Assembly: GCA_964036045.1 (NCBI GenBank)
Contig: OZ038385.1
Span: 29,759,306-29,823,305, forward strand
Direction: 5' to 3'
From: Eutreptiella sp. 'Long Island Sound 2002'
Lineage: Eukaryota; Euglenozoa; Euglenophyceae; Eutreptiales; Eutreptiaceae
Length of the DNA: 64,000 nt
Of the stretch, positions 43,501 through 54,634 are shown in pieces. Position numbers and translations under genes: made by a program. The notes beneath the pieces were generated by a model that was given only the letters and a program-made list of their open reading frames with translations, searched no databases and was not told the DNA's origin. Positions within the stretch are counted from its first letter, which is position 1, and the number at the start of each line of letters is the position of its first letter.

Positions 43501-44715
43501 GACCAGGCGGCGACGCTAAGACCCTGCAATCAGGAGCAACGAGAAGCAAACAAGATGATCAATAAGGTGATTGGCTGGACTCAAAGCCCTCATGAACAGT
43601 TTAGGGAGGCAAAGCGGCGCTGGATTCCTTGGTGTAATAGGTTCCCCCCCTTCGCCATGTAGAACATGCTTTACGGGTACTTTGTCATCACTTTTTGGCT
43701 TCCAAGAGGGAGGGAGGGGGGCGGGTAGCACTGGATTACTTGAGCCCACCCGGTATTGAGGCTGAAAATCTGAAATTTCCTTTTTTTTTTGTCACCAAGA
43801 CAGTGTTCGTGGACTCTATGCGTACAGCAGTGCTACACTGCGTGGCAAATCTGCACCAAAGGCATGCACCGTAAGGTGGTGCCGGCGGTGTCCAGCAGAC
43901 AATTTAGGTGGTACAGAGACAGCAACAAGGTTGGTACCCCCCTTCGACCTAAGACAGCTGCAGAGCCACGCCGCGGCCGGTGGGCCCTCCTTATTCCTAA
44001 GCTGATGACAAATCTGAAATTTCCAAAGTATTTTTCATACCTCCTACACGGATCAAAAAGCCCTTGTGAAGCATCTTTTAAACCGTCCTGATGTGTTTTT
44101 CACCGTATTGATAAAACAAACTGCAAAGCTTGTTTCTACACCCTCCCTGTGTGTGTTCCCCCGTCCTGGCAATTCAGTGCCGTTCCAGCGGGGTACAAGA
44201 GGCTGGTGCACAAACTGCTGAAGCAGCTTCAAAAAATGATGATTTGGTGTGCACTGACCGCCACAGTGGACAAGAACACGAACGAACGGAACGTCAGATC
44301 AGATCTGATGCACAGGCCACAATCCCCGACTCCATCAGCAGACCTGGTAGATCGTCTTGGCGCTAGCACCCAAGCGCAGCTTCATGTACGCAATGCCCTC
44401 GAGGGCAAGGAGGCCGCCCCCGCCGCCCCCGGCCAAAAAACCCTTCAACAGGAACGATCCGAAGACCGTGTAGGCCACGAATTTTTTGTCAAAGTTGTCG
44501 CACAGCATTGTGAGCCAGGCCCGAAACTCGTGGTACGGCAATGTGATGCGATCCCAGACCGTCGGGTCCTTCGGCAGGTGATAGAACCAGTCTGGGTGGC
44601 GCAGCTCATCTTCTACCTCCTGCAGCAGCTCATCAATCAGTCGCTGAGTGACCACTTCACCATTGCTAAGCCTCCGACGGCCGCTGTAGTGTTGCCGCTT
44701 GGGATTGCGTGACAT
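40543..44715 (-). CDS. BT1 family folate/biopterin-type transporter, three exons
   Basis: Exons (minus): 44344-44715, 42536-43523, 40543-41093. Introns are GT-AG, phases 0 and 1, and the joins rebuild conserved text (AKTIYQ|GLSVAAWSLKPIYGLL; GIP|D|TVFMLG). The product is about 636 residues with roughly 12 hydrophobic segments and a basic/acidic cytoplasmic N-terminus. Family signatures in order: SLKPIYGLLSD with GYRRSHW after helix 2; MVEATYTEKNRRAPKHASDI (about residue 200); GPLAQYFGPF; GIPDTVFMLGKG; MPSTVLISRLCPKGAESSVFALV. BT1 proteins are major-facilitator-type carriers of folates and pterins in kinetoplastids, apicomplexans, algae and plants; the substrate here is not determined. The ATG at 44713-44715 fits a start, and the stop is TAA. 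Intron 2 carries GGATAT and GGCAGG microsatellites. Very confident of family. Confidence 0.9.
41156..41195 (+). repeat. GGCAGG microsatellite close to the BT1 intron 2 acceptor
   Basis: About five GGCAGG/GGGGCA units. On the transcribed strand it is a CCCTGC-rich tract ending roughly 60 bases before the acceptor at 41094. Confidence 0.85.
42041..42065 (+). repeat. GGATAT microsatellite in BT1 intron 2
   Basis: About four GGATAT units. Confidence 0.85.
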
Positions 44716-45719
44716 AGGTGCAGGGGTCCTCTGTTTAGCTTCCGATGCAGGACTGTCTGGACTCTATGTAGGACTCGTTGAGAGCCCTGAGGAAGCAAGG
44801 GTGGCCCTTCACAAGCAGTTAAGGCGATACGAGCATGCCTGGCAAACAAGCTTTGGCACAGGTCTGTGAACAACTCTGGAGAGGAGTGGGATGTGTCTCG
44901 CAGGCAAGAAAGGTGGGTCTCAGGCACACCATCTTGACAAACACAACTGACTGAGGCGTCAACGGCTGCATAGTGCACACAGCATGAAAATCTGCTGTGG
45001 TTGGCCCCAAAAGTTCAAGCGATCTTTGTGTGGTGTACTGTGGCAGGCCGGATACGAGGCTTTCAAGCTCCCCACACCACAGCACTTCAAGCTGCGATTG
45101 TCACTACACTCAGTTCAAAGTAACACAACGCCACCGTGTGTGTACACAGCAGAGGTGCTGATGCTAGCATTGACATGGCACCAGTGGACAAACCCTTAGA
45201 GGGTACGTTTGCCGGGCGCGCCGGGTCGTCCATCCCAATGCTTTACCACTCCCTATCACTCCATATCACTCCCTCCTCCAGCCCAGGAACCCTAAGCACG
45301 AATGACACCACGAAGCACAACTGCAGGTGAACAAGGAACCTTTCATGCATTGTTATTCCACAACTGTAATGACTGCCTAGGATTGTGTTCCAAGGAAGTA
45401 ATATAGGGTGTATGGTAACATGGGAAGGTTACAGATGTAAACAAACAGTGCAAAATTATGGTGCAACATGCACAACTTCATCCCCACAAGTGTGAGGGTC
45501 AATACATTTAGCGCAATACCTCTCCTAGCACTACCCACAAACTATGGTGGTGTGTTTGTGACAACACAAAGCACAAACATCTTCATCATCTTCATCACAA
45601 TCATCTCGTGAGGCAGTGCTTGGGTCATCAACAATAGCCCAAACATGCAGCAGCACAAGGTCCCATGGACCATAAGGCTTACACCACGTACGTACTTCGG
45701 CTTCCTTTGTCACTTAACC
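44716..45719. other. upstream region of the BT1 transporter gene
   Basis: About 1 kb upstream of the minus-strand ATG. No open exon or repeat family recognised; no TATA-like element stands out enough to call. Confidence 0.4.
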
Positions 45720-45905
45720 CCTGCCGTCGCGGGGGCCCACATGTGGGCGGAATGGCTACATCACCCTTGCCTTCTCGGGGTCCCCATAGTGGGGAGAGAT
45801 CAATATGGCTACATCGCCCCTGCCTTCTCGGGGTCCCCATAGTGGGGAAAGATCAATATGGCTACATCACCCCCACCTTCCCGGGGTCCCCATAGTGGGG
45901 ATAAA
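45720..45905 (+). repeat. tandem repeat of about 60 bp with GGGGTCCCCATAGTGGGG core
   Basis: Three to four units of ATGGCTACATC-CCC, TGCCTTCTCGGGGTCCCC, ATAGTGGGGA and GATCAAT. The same family is expanded at 59790-60185, with single units near 27.2 kb and 55.3 kb. The downstream flank (CTAGAAAGGA-TGGATGTGGT) is shared with 27240. Confidence 0.85.
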
Positions 45906-46083
45906 TCCCCTAGAAAGGAATGGATGTGGTGGAAATGAGCAAAAAATGTGTGAAAATCCAGATTTACCATATCCCCAATACAAAAGAAGCATCAAAATAT
46001 CTGTTTTCAAACAACAACGTGTCCCCAACACGGGGACAAAAAGTGCGGAAAATGGGGGGAACCGGGGGAAAATAAGGGGAAAG

Positions 46084-46112
46084 TTTGCCCAGCGCGCCCA
46101 GCGCGCTAACGT
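46084..46112 (+). repeat. GCGC-motif copy
   Basis: TTTGCCCAGCGCGCCC then AGCGCGCTAACGT. Confidence 0.65.
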
Positions 46113-46707
46113 ACTCTCTTAGGGTGGTAGCTTGCGGGACGGACTGCCCGCTTGCATTGCCATCATGATATCACCACCATGGATCCGTGATCCGTTTGCT
46201 CCCAACTATCTTTTGGCGCCAGCAGATCGTGTGCGCGTGTCCTCGTGTGTCGTTCTTTTCATTCTTCTTTACGTCTATCTTGCGGCTGTGGTTTGAGTGC
46301 CGGCACCACATGTGGGCACCCTACTCCCTCATCTCCCCGTGCAGCCATCACCCCCGTTTACTTTCTCTACGATAGTGACCATGCTGCCCTCACCGTGGGC
46401 TTCCTCCAGGCCACTATCGGGGTACCACAGTGGGGACGGCACGCGGCGCTCATCCACACACCGTCTGTGACACCCTGTGCAGGGTGACGTGGCAGCCGTA
46501 CGTTTTGTCCTGTCCTGTGTATGGGTATATGAGTGGCAGCGGGGCATCGCCGATGGCCAATCCCCGACTCCGCGGAGGCAAATCGTCCATACCCCGAGAC
46601 AGAGTATGTGGAGGGTGGCAGCCAGGCACCGCATGACCTTGGGCTCCCCAAGTTTTACCGTCGGGAACCTATCAAGTGATGAACCGTATGGAGGGTAGTA
46701 GCCAGGC

Positions 46708-47024
46708 GCCGCCGTGGCATTGGCTTCCCAGTCACGTTCATTGGGTCACCTCTAATATGAGGGGGGGGGGGGGCATACCGCACATAATACCCGTTCGTTG
46801 TGGTGCAAGTGAATGCACTCACAAGAAAATGCACACACAATCTCATGGATGTTAGCTCATGCCATTATATGCACACATGCTTGCAGCTTCTTTTTCTCTT
46901 GGCAACATGGCCCATTGCTTGCTTGTGCTTTGCAAAATCTGTGTGCAGGCCCAACCGCCGTGGCATTGGCTCCCCGGTCACGTTCACTAGGTCTCACATC
47001 TCTAATATGGGGGGGGGGGGGGGG
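46708..47024 (+). repeat. nested direct repeats (block A twice, block B once)
   Basis: Block A (GCCGCCGTGGCATTGGCT, GTCACGTTCA, TCTAATATG, G-run) occurs at 46708-46775 and 46951-47024. Block B (46779-46966, from CATAATACCCGTTCGTTG to GTGCAGGCCCAACCG) lies between them and recurs at 48150-48335. Confidence 0.8.
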
Positions 47025-47248
47025 CGTACACACTCTGTGGCACACTGCCACCGCCAACTACTCACTCTCGGACACCGAAACGGTGGGCACGGTGCACCTT
47101 TCTTTGCCAGATGTCCCTTGCCAGAGAGTGCAAGGAGGCTTTGTGGGCGGACGCGACTTCTTCTGTGCAGGGGTGGAGGGTTGATATTGGGGGGCTTTTT
47201 GGTGCATACGCATGTCTATGCTATGTGCTGCGGCCCAGCAACACCTGG

Positions 47249-48134
47249 GCCGGTGTTGTGTCCTCGGGTGAAAGGCAACATGGTCAGTGGGGCAAAGCGG
47301 ATCGTCATTGCGGTGATTCAGGAGGATGATAGCAGTGACAACTCTGGGCACGTGATCCGCATGAAAACCTTGACGGACAGCAAGAAGAATGCCATCCAGG
47401 TGCAAATGTGTGCGTGCGTGTGTGTACAGGTTGTTTCTGTGTGTGGGCTTCCACATGGTGTGCAACTCTTCTGCGATGCATTTTTCTTCAAATGAAATGT
47501 GATTTTTTGCTCTTCCAATACCCACGGCTGTTTAGGTTGCCTGATATCCAACCCAGATTTCCAATTTCAGCAGCCCCATACTTTCTGTTCCCCACAGTCC
47601 CCTACATCCCTGATTGTCTTCACAAAATACAATCCACACAACCTTACAAGCACCACACACCCACATACACACAAGCCAATGCAGACTGATATACTATTTG
47701 TTCCATATGGTCAGCAACGTAAAGACTCTACACTGAACCGTCTGATGCTGCAGGCTGCTCCTCCACCTCCATTTCTTTCTCAAATTTTTGGCTTATTTTC
47801 CTCACCGATGTTGTGTACCTCTTCCCCTATACTATCTGTATTGATGACTGCTTTTTCTTCGACCTCAACACGGCTGGAAGCAGCAACCAGAACCATTTGC
47901 ACTGATACTACGCTCACTCACTCACTCTCTCTCTCTCTCTCTCTTGCAAAGGTCCTCCTGGACCTTGCACTCAAACTTGGGTGCCCTTCTGGGCGGGCCT
48001 CACTGATAGAAGGTTCCTGCTACAGCTCCTTGAACCCCAAAGAGGTCCATGTGGGTGGGCTGCAATCCCATGCAGCATTTTTGGTCACTCGGGCCCTGTC
48101 CAGGACCCGCATGCAACCTTCTTTGGTGTCATGA
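47249..48134 (+). CDS. possible plus-strand gene end, two exons, unrecognised
   Basis: Exon 1 (ending 47399) encodes GNMVSGAKRIVIAVIQEDDS then SDNSGHVIRMKTLTDSKKNA and IQ, followed by a GTGCAA donor. Exon 2 (about 47961-48134) follows a CT microsatellite and CTTGCAAAG acceptor and encodes VLLDLALKLGCPSGRASLIE through SRTRMQPSLVS to TGA. The first part looks like real protein. The second has a competing open frame. No domain recognised. The model lies between the two copies of block B. Confidence 0.3.
47925..47944 (+). repeat. CT microsatellite
   Basis: About ten CT units just before the possible acceptor at 47960; could act as its polypyrimidine tract. Confidence 0.85.
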
Positions 48135-48149
48135 ATTTATCACACACCG

Positions 48150-48335
48150 TGCATAATACCCGTTCGTTGTGGTGCAAGTGAATGCACTCACAAGAAAATG
48201 CACACACAATCTCATGGATGTTAGCTCATGCCTTTGTATGCACACATGCTTGCAGCTTCTTTTTCTCTTGGCAACGTAGCCCATTGCTGGCTTGTGCTTT
48301 GCAAAATCTGCGTGCAGGCCCAACCGAAGTGCCCC
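48150..48335 (+). repeat. block B, second copy
   Basis: About 185 bases matching 46779-46966 with only a few differences; both begin CATAATACCCGTTCGTTG. Confidence 0.9.
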
Positions 48336-48769
48336 ACCAAGTGCGCAAAGAGGGTACATTAAATTCACCACCTATCGCCAAGCCCTTGAGAATAATCACA
48401 GAAAAACCGCAGACATTGGGGCTTGTGTGGGAAGCTTGGTGTGTCCAAAAGGCATCATCAAAAATGGAACGAAACATCATCACAAGACAAAGAAAGCAAC
48501 ACCAACCTCCAAAAGTTGGAGTAGGCGCGCTGAGTCGCCAAGTGTGAGATGGGGGGACCAAACGAAATGTAAGGCCCGATCAGATTTTGCACTTCTTCCA
48601 CTTGGAAGAACTAGGAGCAACAATCTTACCAACAAACTAAATGGGGGGACATTTGTGGTGCAGAGGGGTGATAGGGGCACAGGTTGGTGGGAAAGGACAT
48701 TCAAAAGTACTGTCCTATTGGAAATTCCTTGCATAATGTCCCTTGCAAGGTGTGATACAACATTTTTGG

Positions 48770-49180
48770 CCACAAAGGTGATCTCCTGGAGGCTTTTGGA
48801 TGGGTCTGCTATTTCTTGGGAGCAATCTTGTGGCTTGTTGGAACTTTCTAGAGGCAACTGGATGGCTGCTGTTTCTTTCTGGAAGCATTCGGATGGTTGT
48901 TTCTTGATGGCTTCTGGATGATAATTGTTGTTGCCTGGTAGCATCTGCATCGATGCTAGTGCTTTCTGGAGGCATCTAGATGGTTGCTTTTGTTTCTTGG
49001 AGGCATTTGGATGGTGCTGTTACTTCCTAGTGGCATCTAGATGGCAGCTGCTACTTCTTTCAGGGGTGTGGATGGTTGCTATTATTTCTTGCAGGCTTTC
49101 GGATGGTTGCTGTTATTTCGAGGTGGCATTTGAATGGTACGTGCTGCTTCCTTGTGGCATCTGGATGGTTGAATAACAGT
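48770..49180 (+). repeat. degenerate minisatellite of about 33 bp
   Basis: About twelve imperfect units containing TGGATGGTTGCTGTTATTTC and GGAGGCATC or close variants. Open frames across it on both strands are low-complexity artefacts. Confidence 0.75.
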
Positions 49181-50930
49181 GCGATGCAGCTTTTGTGGAG
49201 AAACCGAAGAAAAAGACCCCTCCCGGCGACAATTGTCTGCCAACCCTTTGGAACAGGGGAGGGGGCAGAAATACCCTGAGGCAACCGGATTGTGTTGTCC
49301 CTTGTGCGTAGGCATGGAAGAAATGGTAAAAGTGGTGCAACCTGAGTGTTTGTTCCTGCAGGTTGAGCGAGTCATACACAGGTTGCACACAGGTTTGGAG
49401 AGAGACCATGAATGAGCAATGCACGGAAACTAGAGCCCTATAGAATTAACTTAAGAGCTGTTGCACGGAACCTGCTTGGGACACATGTGCCATCTCATTT
49501 GCACTCTGGTAATGGCCGGTTGAGAAGTGTTTTGCTGTGTCGGCATGTAATGCCCAACCTACACCTCTGGCCCGCCCTCAGCGGGACAAGGATGCTGGAG
49601 CCACATGGAAATTGTCCGAATACAGACTACCTGCTGGACACTTGGGGACAGAGGTAACGTATAGGCACGGGGGCAAGCGCAGCTCCACCAAACAGTGTCA
49701 CTGTTGCCAACCAGTCTGTTAGTGGGTCGGCTCCCTGCAGGGCAACGGGCCACACCTCTGTCCTGCACACAAAACCCGCGTAAGGTCCACTAGGGGGCAG
49801 CACATCACGACATGGGGCAGCTACTGTCTCATAACCTGCGTCTCCCGGTGCTGGAGGACCGGCCCTCGACGACCAGGCGTCAATGCTAAAAACAAAAGCG
49901 GCCGGACTCTGGTATGCCTAAGCCTCGACAGAGCACCGGGTGACCGCCGTCCGTTCATCGCAACCTGACCTTGCGCCTATGCTGTCCTTTCTTCACGGAA
50001 AAACAACAACAAAAAAACAACAACAAAAATTAAAGGTAATGAAATAAATGGCGAAAAACCTCACATACAGACCATGAGGACCTGCTATTAGCCAACGGGT
50101 GATCATTTGCGTGTGCAACGACGCCAGTCTGCAGCATAGCAGCTGCACGTCCTGCATAGTCCCATGGCCAGGGGTATACAGGAGACAGGCAAAAGTGTGC
50201 ATTTGACGTGGAGAAATCAAATATGCAGTAGACAGCCCTGAAAGAAAAGATATATTACAAAATTTGTCCAATAAGTCTTGTCAACTACAGACCATCCCAC
50301 AAAGGAAGCCAGATGCAACCAGTGGACAAACCACCCTGAGGGGTTCAAGGCGCCACCCAACCCTTGACAAAATGAGTTCACATCTGCCCTGTTGTACATG
50401 TGATGAGGCCGATGCGAGGATGCCACACCCAAATGTCCACGCAATGGAAGGCCATGCAGCAGATGGTCCAAATACTGCAAGGTCAAGATGTGGTCACCAC
50501 AGCCAAGGCCCAGCCTAGCTGGCGACCAGGGGTCCAGACCATTTAGCAACCAGAGATCCGGTGAGATAGACCCGAACTCAAATTACCCCCTTTTCATGTC
50601 AATTTCAGAAAATTTTCAGATGCCCGTACCTCTGCTCTGGGACGATATTTTCCCACCCAGTACCAAAAGTTTGGAAGGCCCGTCCATGGACGGAGTAGCC
50701 CACACTCTGAAAATGCAATGGAACAGCAATGGTCGTTGCTGTCCCAATGCCTGCAGCTGGATTGGACTCAACTCCTGCATTACGTCTCTGAGGTATATAA
50801 ATTTCTGCCGAAAGGCCCTCCAAACCAATGGCTGCCTAGAGTGCGCCAGCCTCGGGGGGGGGGGGGGGGGCTCGGTTCTGGACGCCAACTACCACCCCCC
50901 CCCCCCCCCCCAACTAACTGTTGGCTAGGG
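49181..50930. other. intergenic region, nothing recognised
   Basis: No exon pair, domain or repeat family identified. G and C homopolymers occur at 50858-50871 and 50896-50910. Confidence 0.4.
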
Positions 50931-50940
50931 GCCCCTTGGG

Positions 50941-51125
50941 GAGCGGGGGGGGGGGCTTTGGAGGGGGGATTCAGGGAGGGGCGAATGGGGGGGGGGGGTG
51001 TCTAGGAGGGGCGGGGGGGTTTGGGAGGGTCGGTTGGGGGGGGGGGGTCCAGGTGGGGCGATTTGGGGTGGTGGGGGGGGGGTCTAGGTGGGGCGATTTG
51101 GGGTGTTGGGGGGGGGGGGAGGGGG
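50941..51125 (+). repeat. G-rich minisatellite
   Basis: Units of TTCAGGGAGGGGCGAATGG, GGTCGGTTGGGG and GTCCAGGTGGGGCGATTTGG with G runs up to about 12. Near-identical architecture to 28788-28935. Confidence 0.85.
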
Positions 51126-51529
51126 GGCACAGAATGCCCTTACCTCCCCTTGCCCTCCCTCTACCCATACCATCACCATAAACCTAACCCTAACCTTTGC
51201 AGCCAGCCCTCTAACTCCACAATATGTCCGCAAACTGCCCCCACAAGCCCCCCGAAAGCCCCAGAATTTGTGCACGTTGGCCGCCGACAGCCCCAACCCA
51301 AAAACAGACCATATCTTGGGCTACGTGGCTCAAAATGCGATTTCGAGCGGACCTAATCCACCCGCAACCACCCACTTTTGGTGGTTTCCGGCCCTCAAAA
51401 TTGTCCTAACCGACGCCTAGACCCCCGTACCTAGGCCCAGTGGGCTGCGGCAAGCTACAGGAGGTAACCCAAAGAGGTGGGTGCCAAAATGGGTCAACAA
51501 GGTCCATCGGGTGCAAAAAGATGACTTTT

Positions 51530-52275
51530 TTCAAAAATGATCCTGGTCCACATGAAATGCCTAAACAAGTGTTTCTGGCGCGTTTTAAGCTCGTTGTGGC
51601 CCGTTGTGGCCCTCCTAAAATCCCAAAATGCCTTGAACATGGGCTGTTTGGGCACAAAAAATGGGTCAAAAATGGGTCGAAAATGGGTTTTTCCAAAAAT
51701 AATCCTAGACCATTTGGGGTGCCTAAACAAGTGAAATGAGTCCATTTTGACCCCACTGCAAGCCATTTTGGCCCCTCCAAAGTCACAAAATGCCTTGAAA
51801 ATGGGTTGTTTTGGGACGAAAAATGGGTCAAAAATGGTTCAAAAATGGGTCAAAACTGTGTTTTTCCAAGAATGATCCTACACCATTTGGGGTGTCTACA
51901 CAAATGAAATGAGCCCTTTTTGAGCCCATTGCAAGCCATTTTGGCCCCTCCAAAGTCACAAAATGCCTTGAAAAGGGGCTGTTTTGGGACGAAAAATCAG
52001 TCAAAAATGGATAAAAATGTGTTTTTCCAAAGATCCCTTTGGATTATTGGGGGTGCACAAACAAGTGGAATGAGTCCATTTTGAGCCCATGTTGAGCAAT
52101 TTTGGCCCCTCTCAAGGCTGAAAGGGCCTTGAAAATGGGCCACTTTGGAACCACAAATGGCTCAAAAACGGGTCAAAACCATGGTTCTCCAAACATGATC
52201 CTAGTCCAGTTGTGGTGCCCAAACGGATGAATACAGCTCATTTTGAGCCCCAGTTGAGCCGCTCTTGTCCACTTT
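51530..52275 (+). repeat. satellite-like tandem repeat, unit about 160-175 bp
   Basis: Five units, anchored at about 51539, 51701, 51875, 52033 and 52197. Each has TTTTTCCAAAAATGATCCTA, CATTTGGGGTGC, AATGAGTCCATTTTGAGCCC, CATTTTGGCCCCTC, AAAATGCCTTGAAAATGGG and AAAAATGGGTCAAAAATGG. A single related unit is at about 32500-32585. Non-coding. Confidence 0.9.
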
Positions 52276-52329
52276 CCCGTGTGTACCTCATTTGTCGTTA
52301 AAGTCTCCTAGACTATGTTCCTTCCCCCA

Positions 52330-52500
52330 CCAGCTCGGTCCCAATATTCAATCCTAGTTAGGGTTAGGGTTAGGTGTAGGGTAAGGAGTATGCTGAGGGT
52401 TGGGGGGTGGGCGCTAGAGTCAAGGTTGGGTTTAAGGGTAGTGTTGGGGTGCAAAGTGGAAAAAATTTTCCTTAGGGCACCTTTGGTGTTCATGGAGCAT
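52330..52500 (+). repeat. second copy of the telomere-repeat-bearing module
   Basis: TTAGGG at 52358-52369 plus a degenerate unit, then TATGCTGAGGGTTGGGG, TAGAGTCAAGGTTGGGTT, GTGTTGGGGTGC and a run of A/T, in the same order as 28990-29175. A GGGCGCC-TTT-GGCGCCC hairpin follows. Confidence 0.8.
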
Positions 52501-53542
52501 TGGGCGCCTTTGGCGCCCATGGACACCTGAGGGCGACACCTTTGGCAACTAACTGTTGGCCGGAGGCCCCTGGGGGGGGGGGGGGGGGGGGGCAGGGGTA
52601 GTTGGCATCCTAGGAGCCGCGGAATCGCCCCCCTGTGGGCATGCTTTAATTTCCGCACCGCACGCGTACTGTGTCTGGTGCACCCTTATGGGTACAACGG
52701 GTTCCGTTTGTATTTCTTTATTTGGGTTCACAACAAACAACAAAACTCACGCGTTATGAGGGAGTGTTTGCCCTACCTGTACTTGAAAGCCCACCATTTT
52801 ATTCCGTTTCCTCCCTGTATGACCACGCGTGTTGGGGGCAGCTCTTTTGAACGTCGATGCAAGTCTGCCCGGTGTTCATAACAACGACATTTGCTTTTGT
52901 AAATCCGCTTAGAAATTACGATTCGGTTGGCCCCTCCTCCCCCTTCAAATACTGCTCCATTCCAACTGCTGCTTCGGGTCCTTGTATCCCACACCAAACT
53001 CTCCAATCTCCAGCAGACCTCCGCACATACATACAGCTGCGTACGGCAGGGTGCACTGAAAAATCAGCAAGCAATGACTCACCCGTCATATGTCCGTCAC
53101 CCGCGGTCAGCCAACGGCCTAACGCCATGGTTCACAAGTGGGTATATTGAAATTCGTCATCGGTTACGCCGCAACCGCCGCAACCGCCGTTACCGCTGTC
53201 GGTTTTGCAGTTCGGCTGCACATCAGGCCCATCCCCAGCCGAAGATGTCTCCCATCATTGGACGTGACCAGCACTTGAGGCGCCTCAAGTCAAAGACAAG
53301 AAACCGCGTACCAATACAAAATTGTGGGCTGCCGCATATGGCCGCAATCTGGCGTCTCTTTACCACACCACGCAGTCCTTGTCCAGCGATGTAAACGGCA
53401 GTTCAGCGGCTGGAAGGTGCAGTGCGAGGGGTTAACTGCTACACACTGCCATTGCAGCGCACCACGAGAGTAATAAGAGTGAAATGCGATCGGTGCATCC
53501 GTCGTTCTGACTGTCGCAAGCCTCCCGCCCCCCCCCCCCACT

Positions 53543-54601
53543 TCATCTCCGCTGGCGGCTCTGCTGCACTTCGTGCGCCTGGCGCCACATGCGCCCGAAG
53601 ATGATGACGTTAGCAAGGGCAACAATGACAGCAATCACGTATGACAGAGGGATGACAGTCCCCTGCGGAGCCTTCAGCTGTGTGTCAGAAGGCAGCTCCA
53701 CGACGGCTTTGGTGCTGTCATGGCTCTGGGACTGTGTGGCCTGAAGCACAGCGGCAGACGCAGCGTTCAGTCGACAGCCAGCAGCCGACTGAACAAAACC
53801 GAGCCAGACCAGCTGGGCCACATGCAGGGGGGCGGGGGGAGGTGAACCATCAAAGGCGGTGTAGGTTTGCTGGTTGGTACTTCCAGTGTACCACACTTGA
53901 TTGTTTGTGCCTTGTGGAAGCATGGTTCTGGGGGGATGCGAATGTGGGAGGGAGAGGGAAACTGCAGATGAGGGGGTGGGGGGGGCATGCCATAAAGGCT
54001 GATTATGTATGCCAGTTGGTATTTCCGGGTGCACGGGCATGTTCTCCTTTGGAGGAGGGAATCCTCCACTTGTGGATAGGTGGGAAATTTCATTTGTTAC
54101 CACCATGAAATCTGGGTCTGTCATCCTATGGTTGTTAGCCCCCGACGGACATCAGAAAACTAGTCTGAAGGGGAGATGAACATCCCCGCTGCCATTCAGA
54201 TCCACAATGGGGCCTAGTCTTGTCCTGCCGCCAGTGATGCTTCGGAATGAAAAAGAGGTATTGAGGGCCTACCCCTTCGAGTGGCTTGGCCACCCGCAAC
54301 ACTTTTTTGATGCTGTGCCGTACACATGCAGACACCAGCCAGAAAAACAGATATGCAGTAGGTTCTCACCCTGACATTGTGTTTTTGACAGTGCGTTCTT
54401 CACACACACACACACACACACACACTTCGTGAGGGAAACAATGAACCAACGACCAATACCCAGTGTGGATGATACGATGCACAGCAGGGCAGAGGCCACA
54501 GGGTACAAGTCTCCGGACACCTCGTCAGGCCATACAAAACAAAATCATTGTTTAAGGCTGGGCGCTTTTCGAAAAAAATAGACACTCAGAAAGTGAGAAA
54601 G

Positions 54602-54634
<33 letters not shown>

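Noticed and set aside
46329-46651. Overlapping minus-strand open frames at 46.3-46.6 kb
   Set aside because: No recognisable motif, no splice partners, and they run into tandem and dispersed repeats.
48715-48975. Gln/Ser-rich open frame on the minus strand
   Set aside because: It is the translation of a degenerate 33-bp minisatellite.
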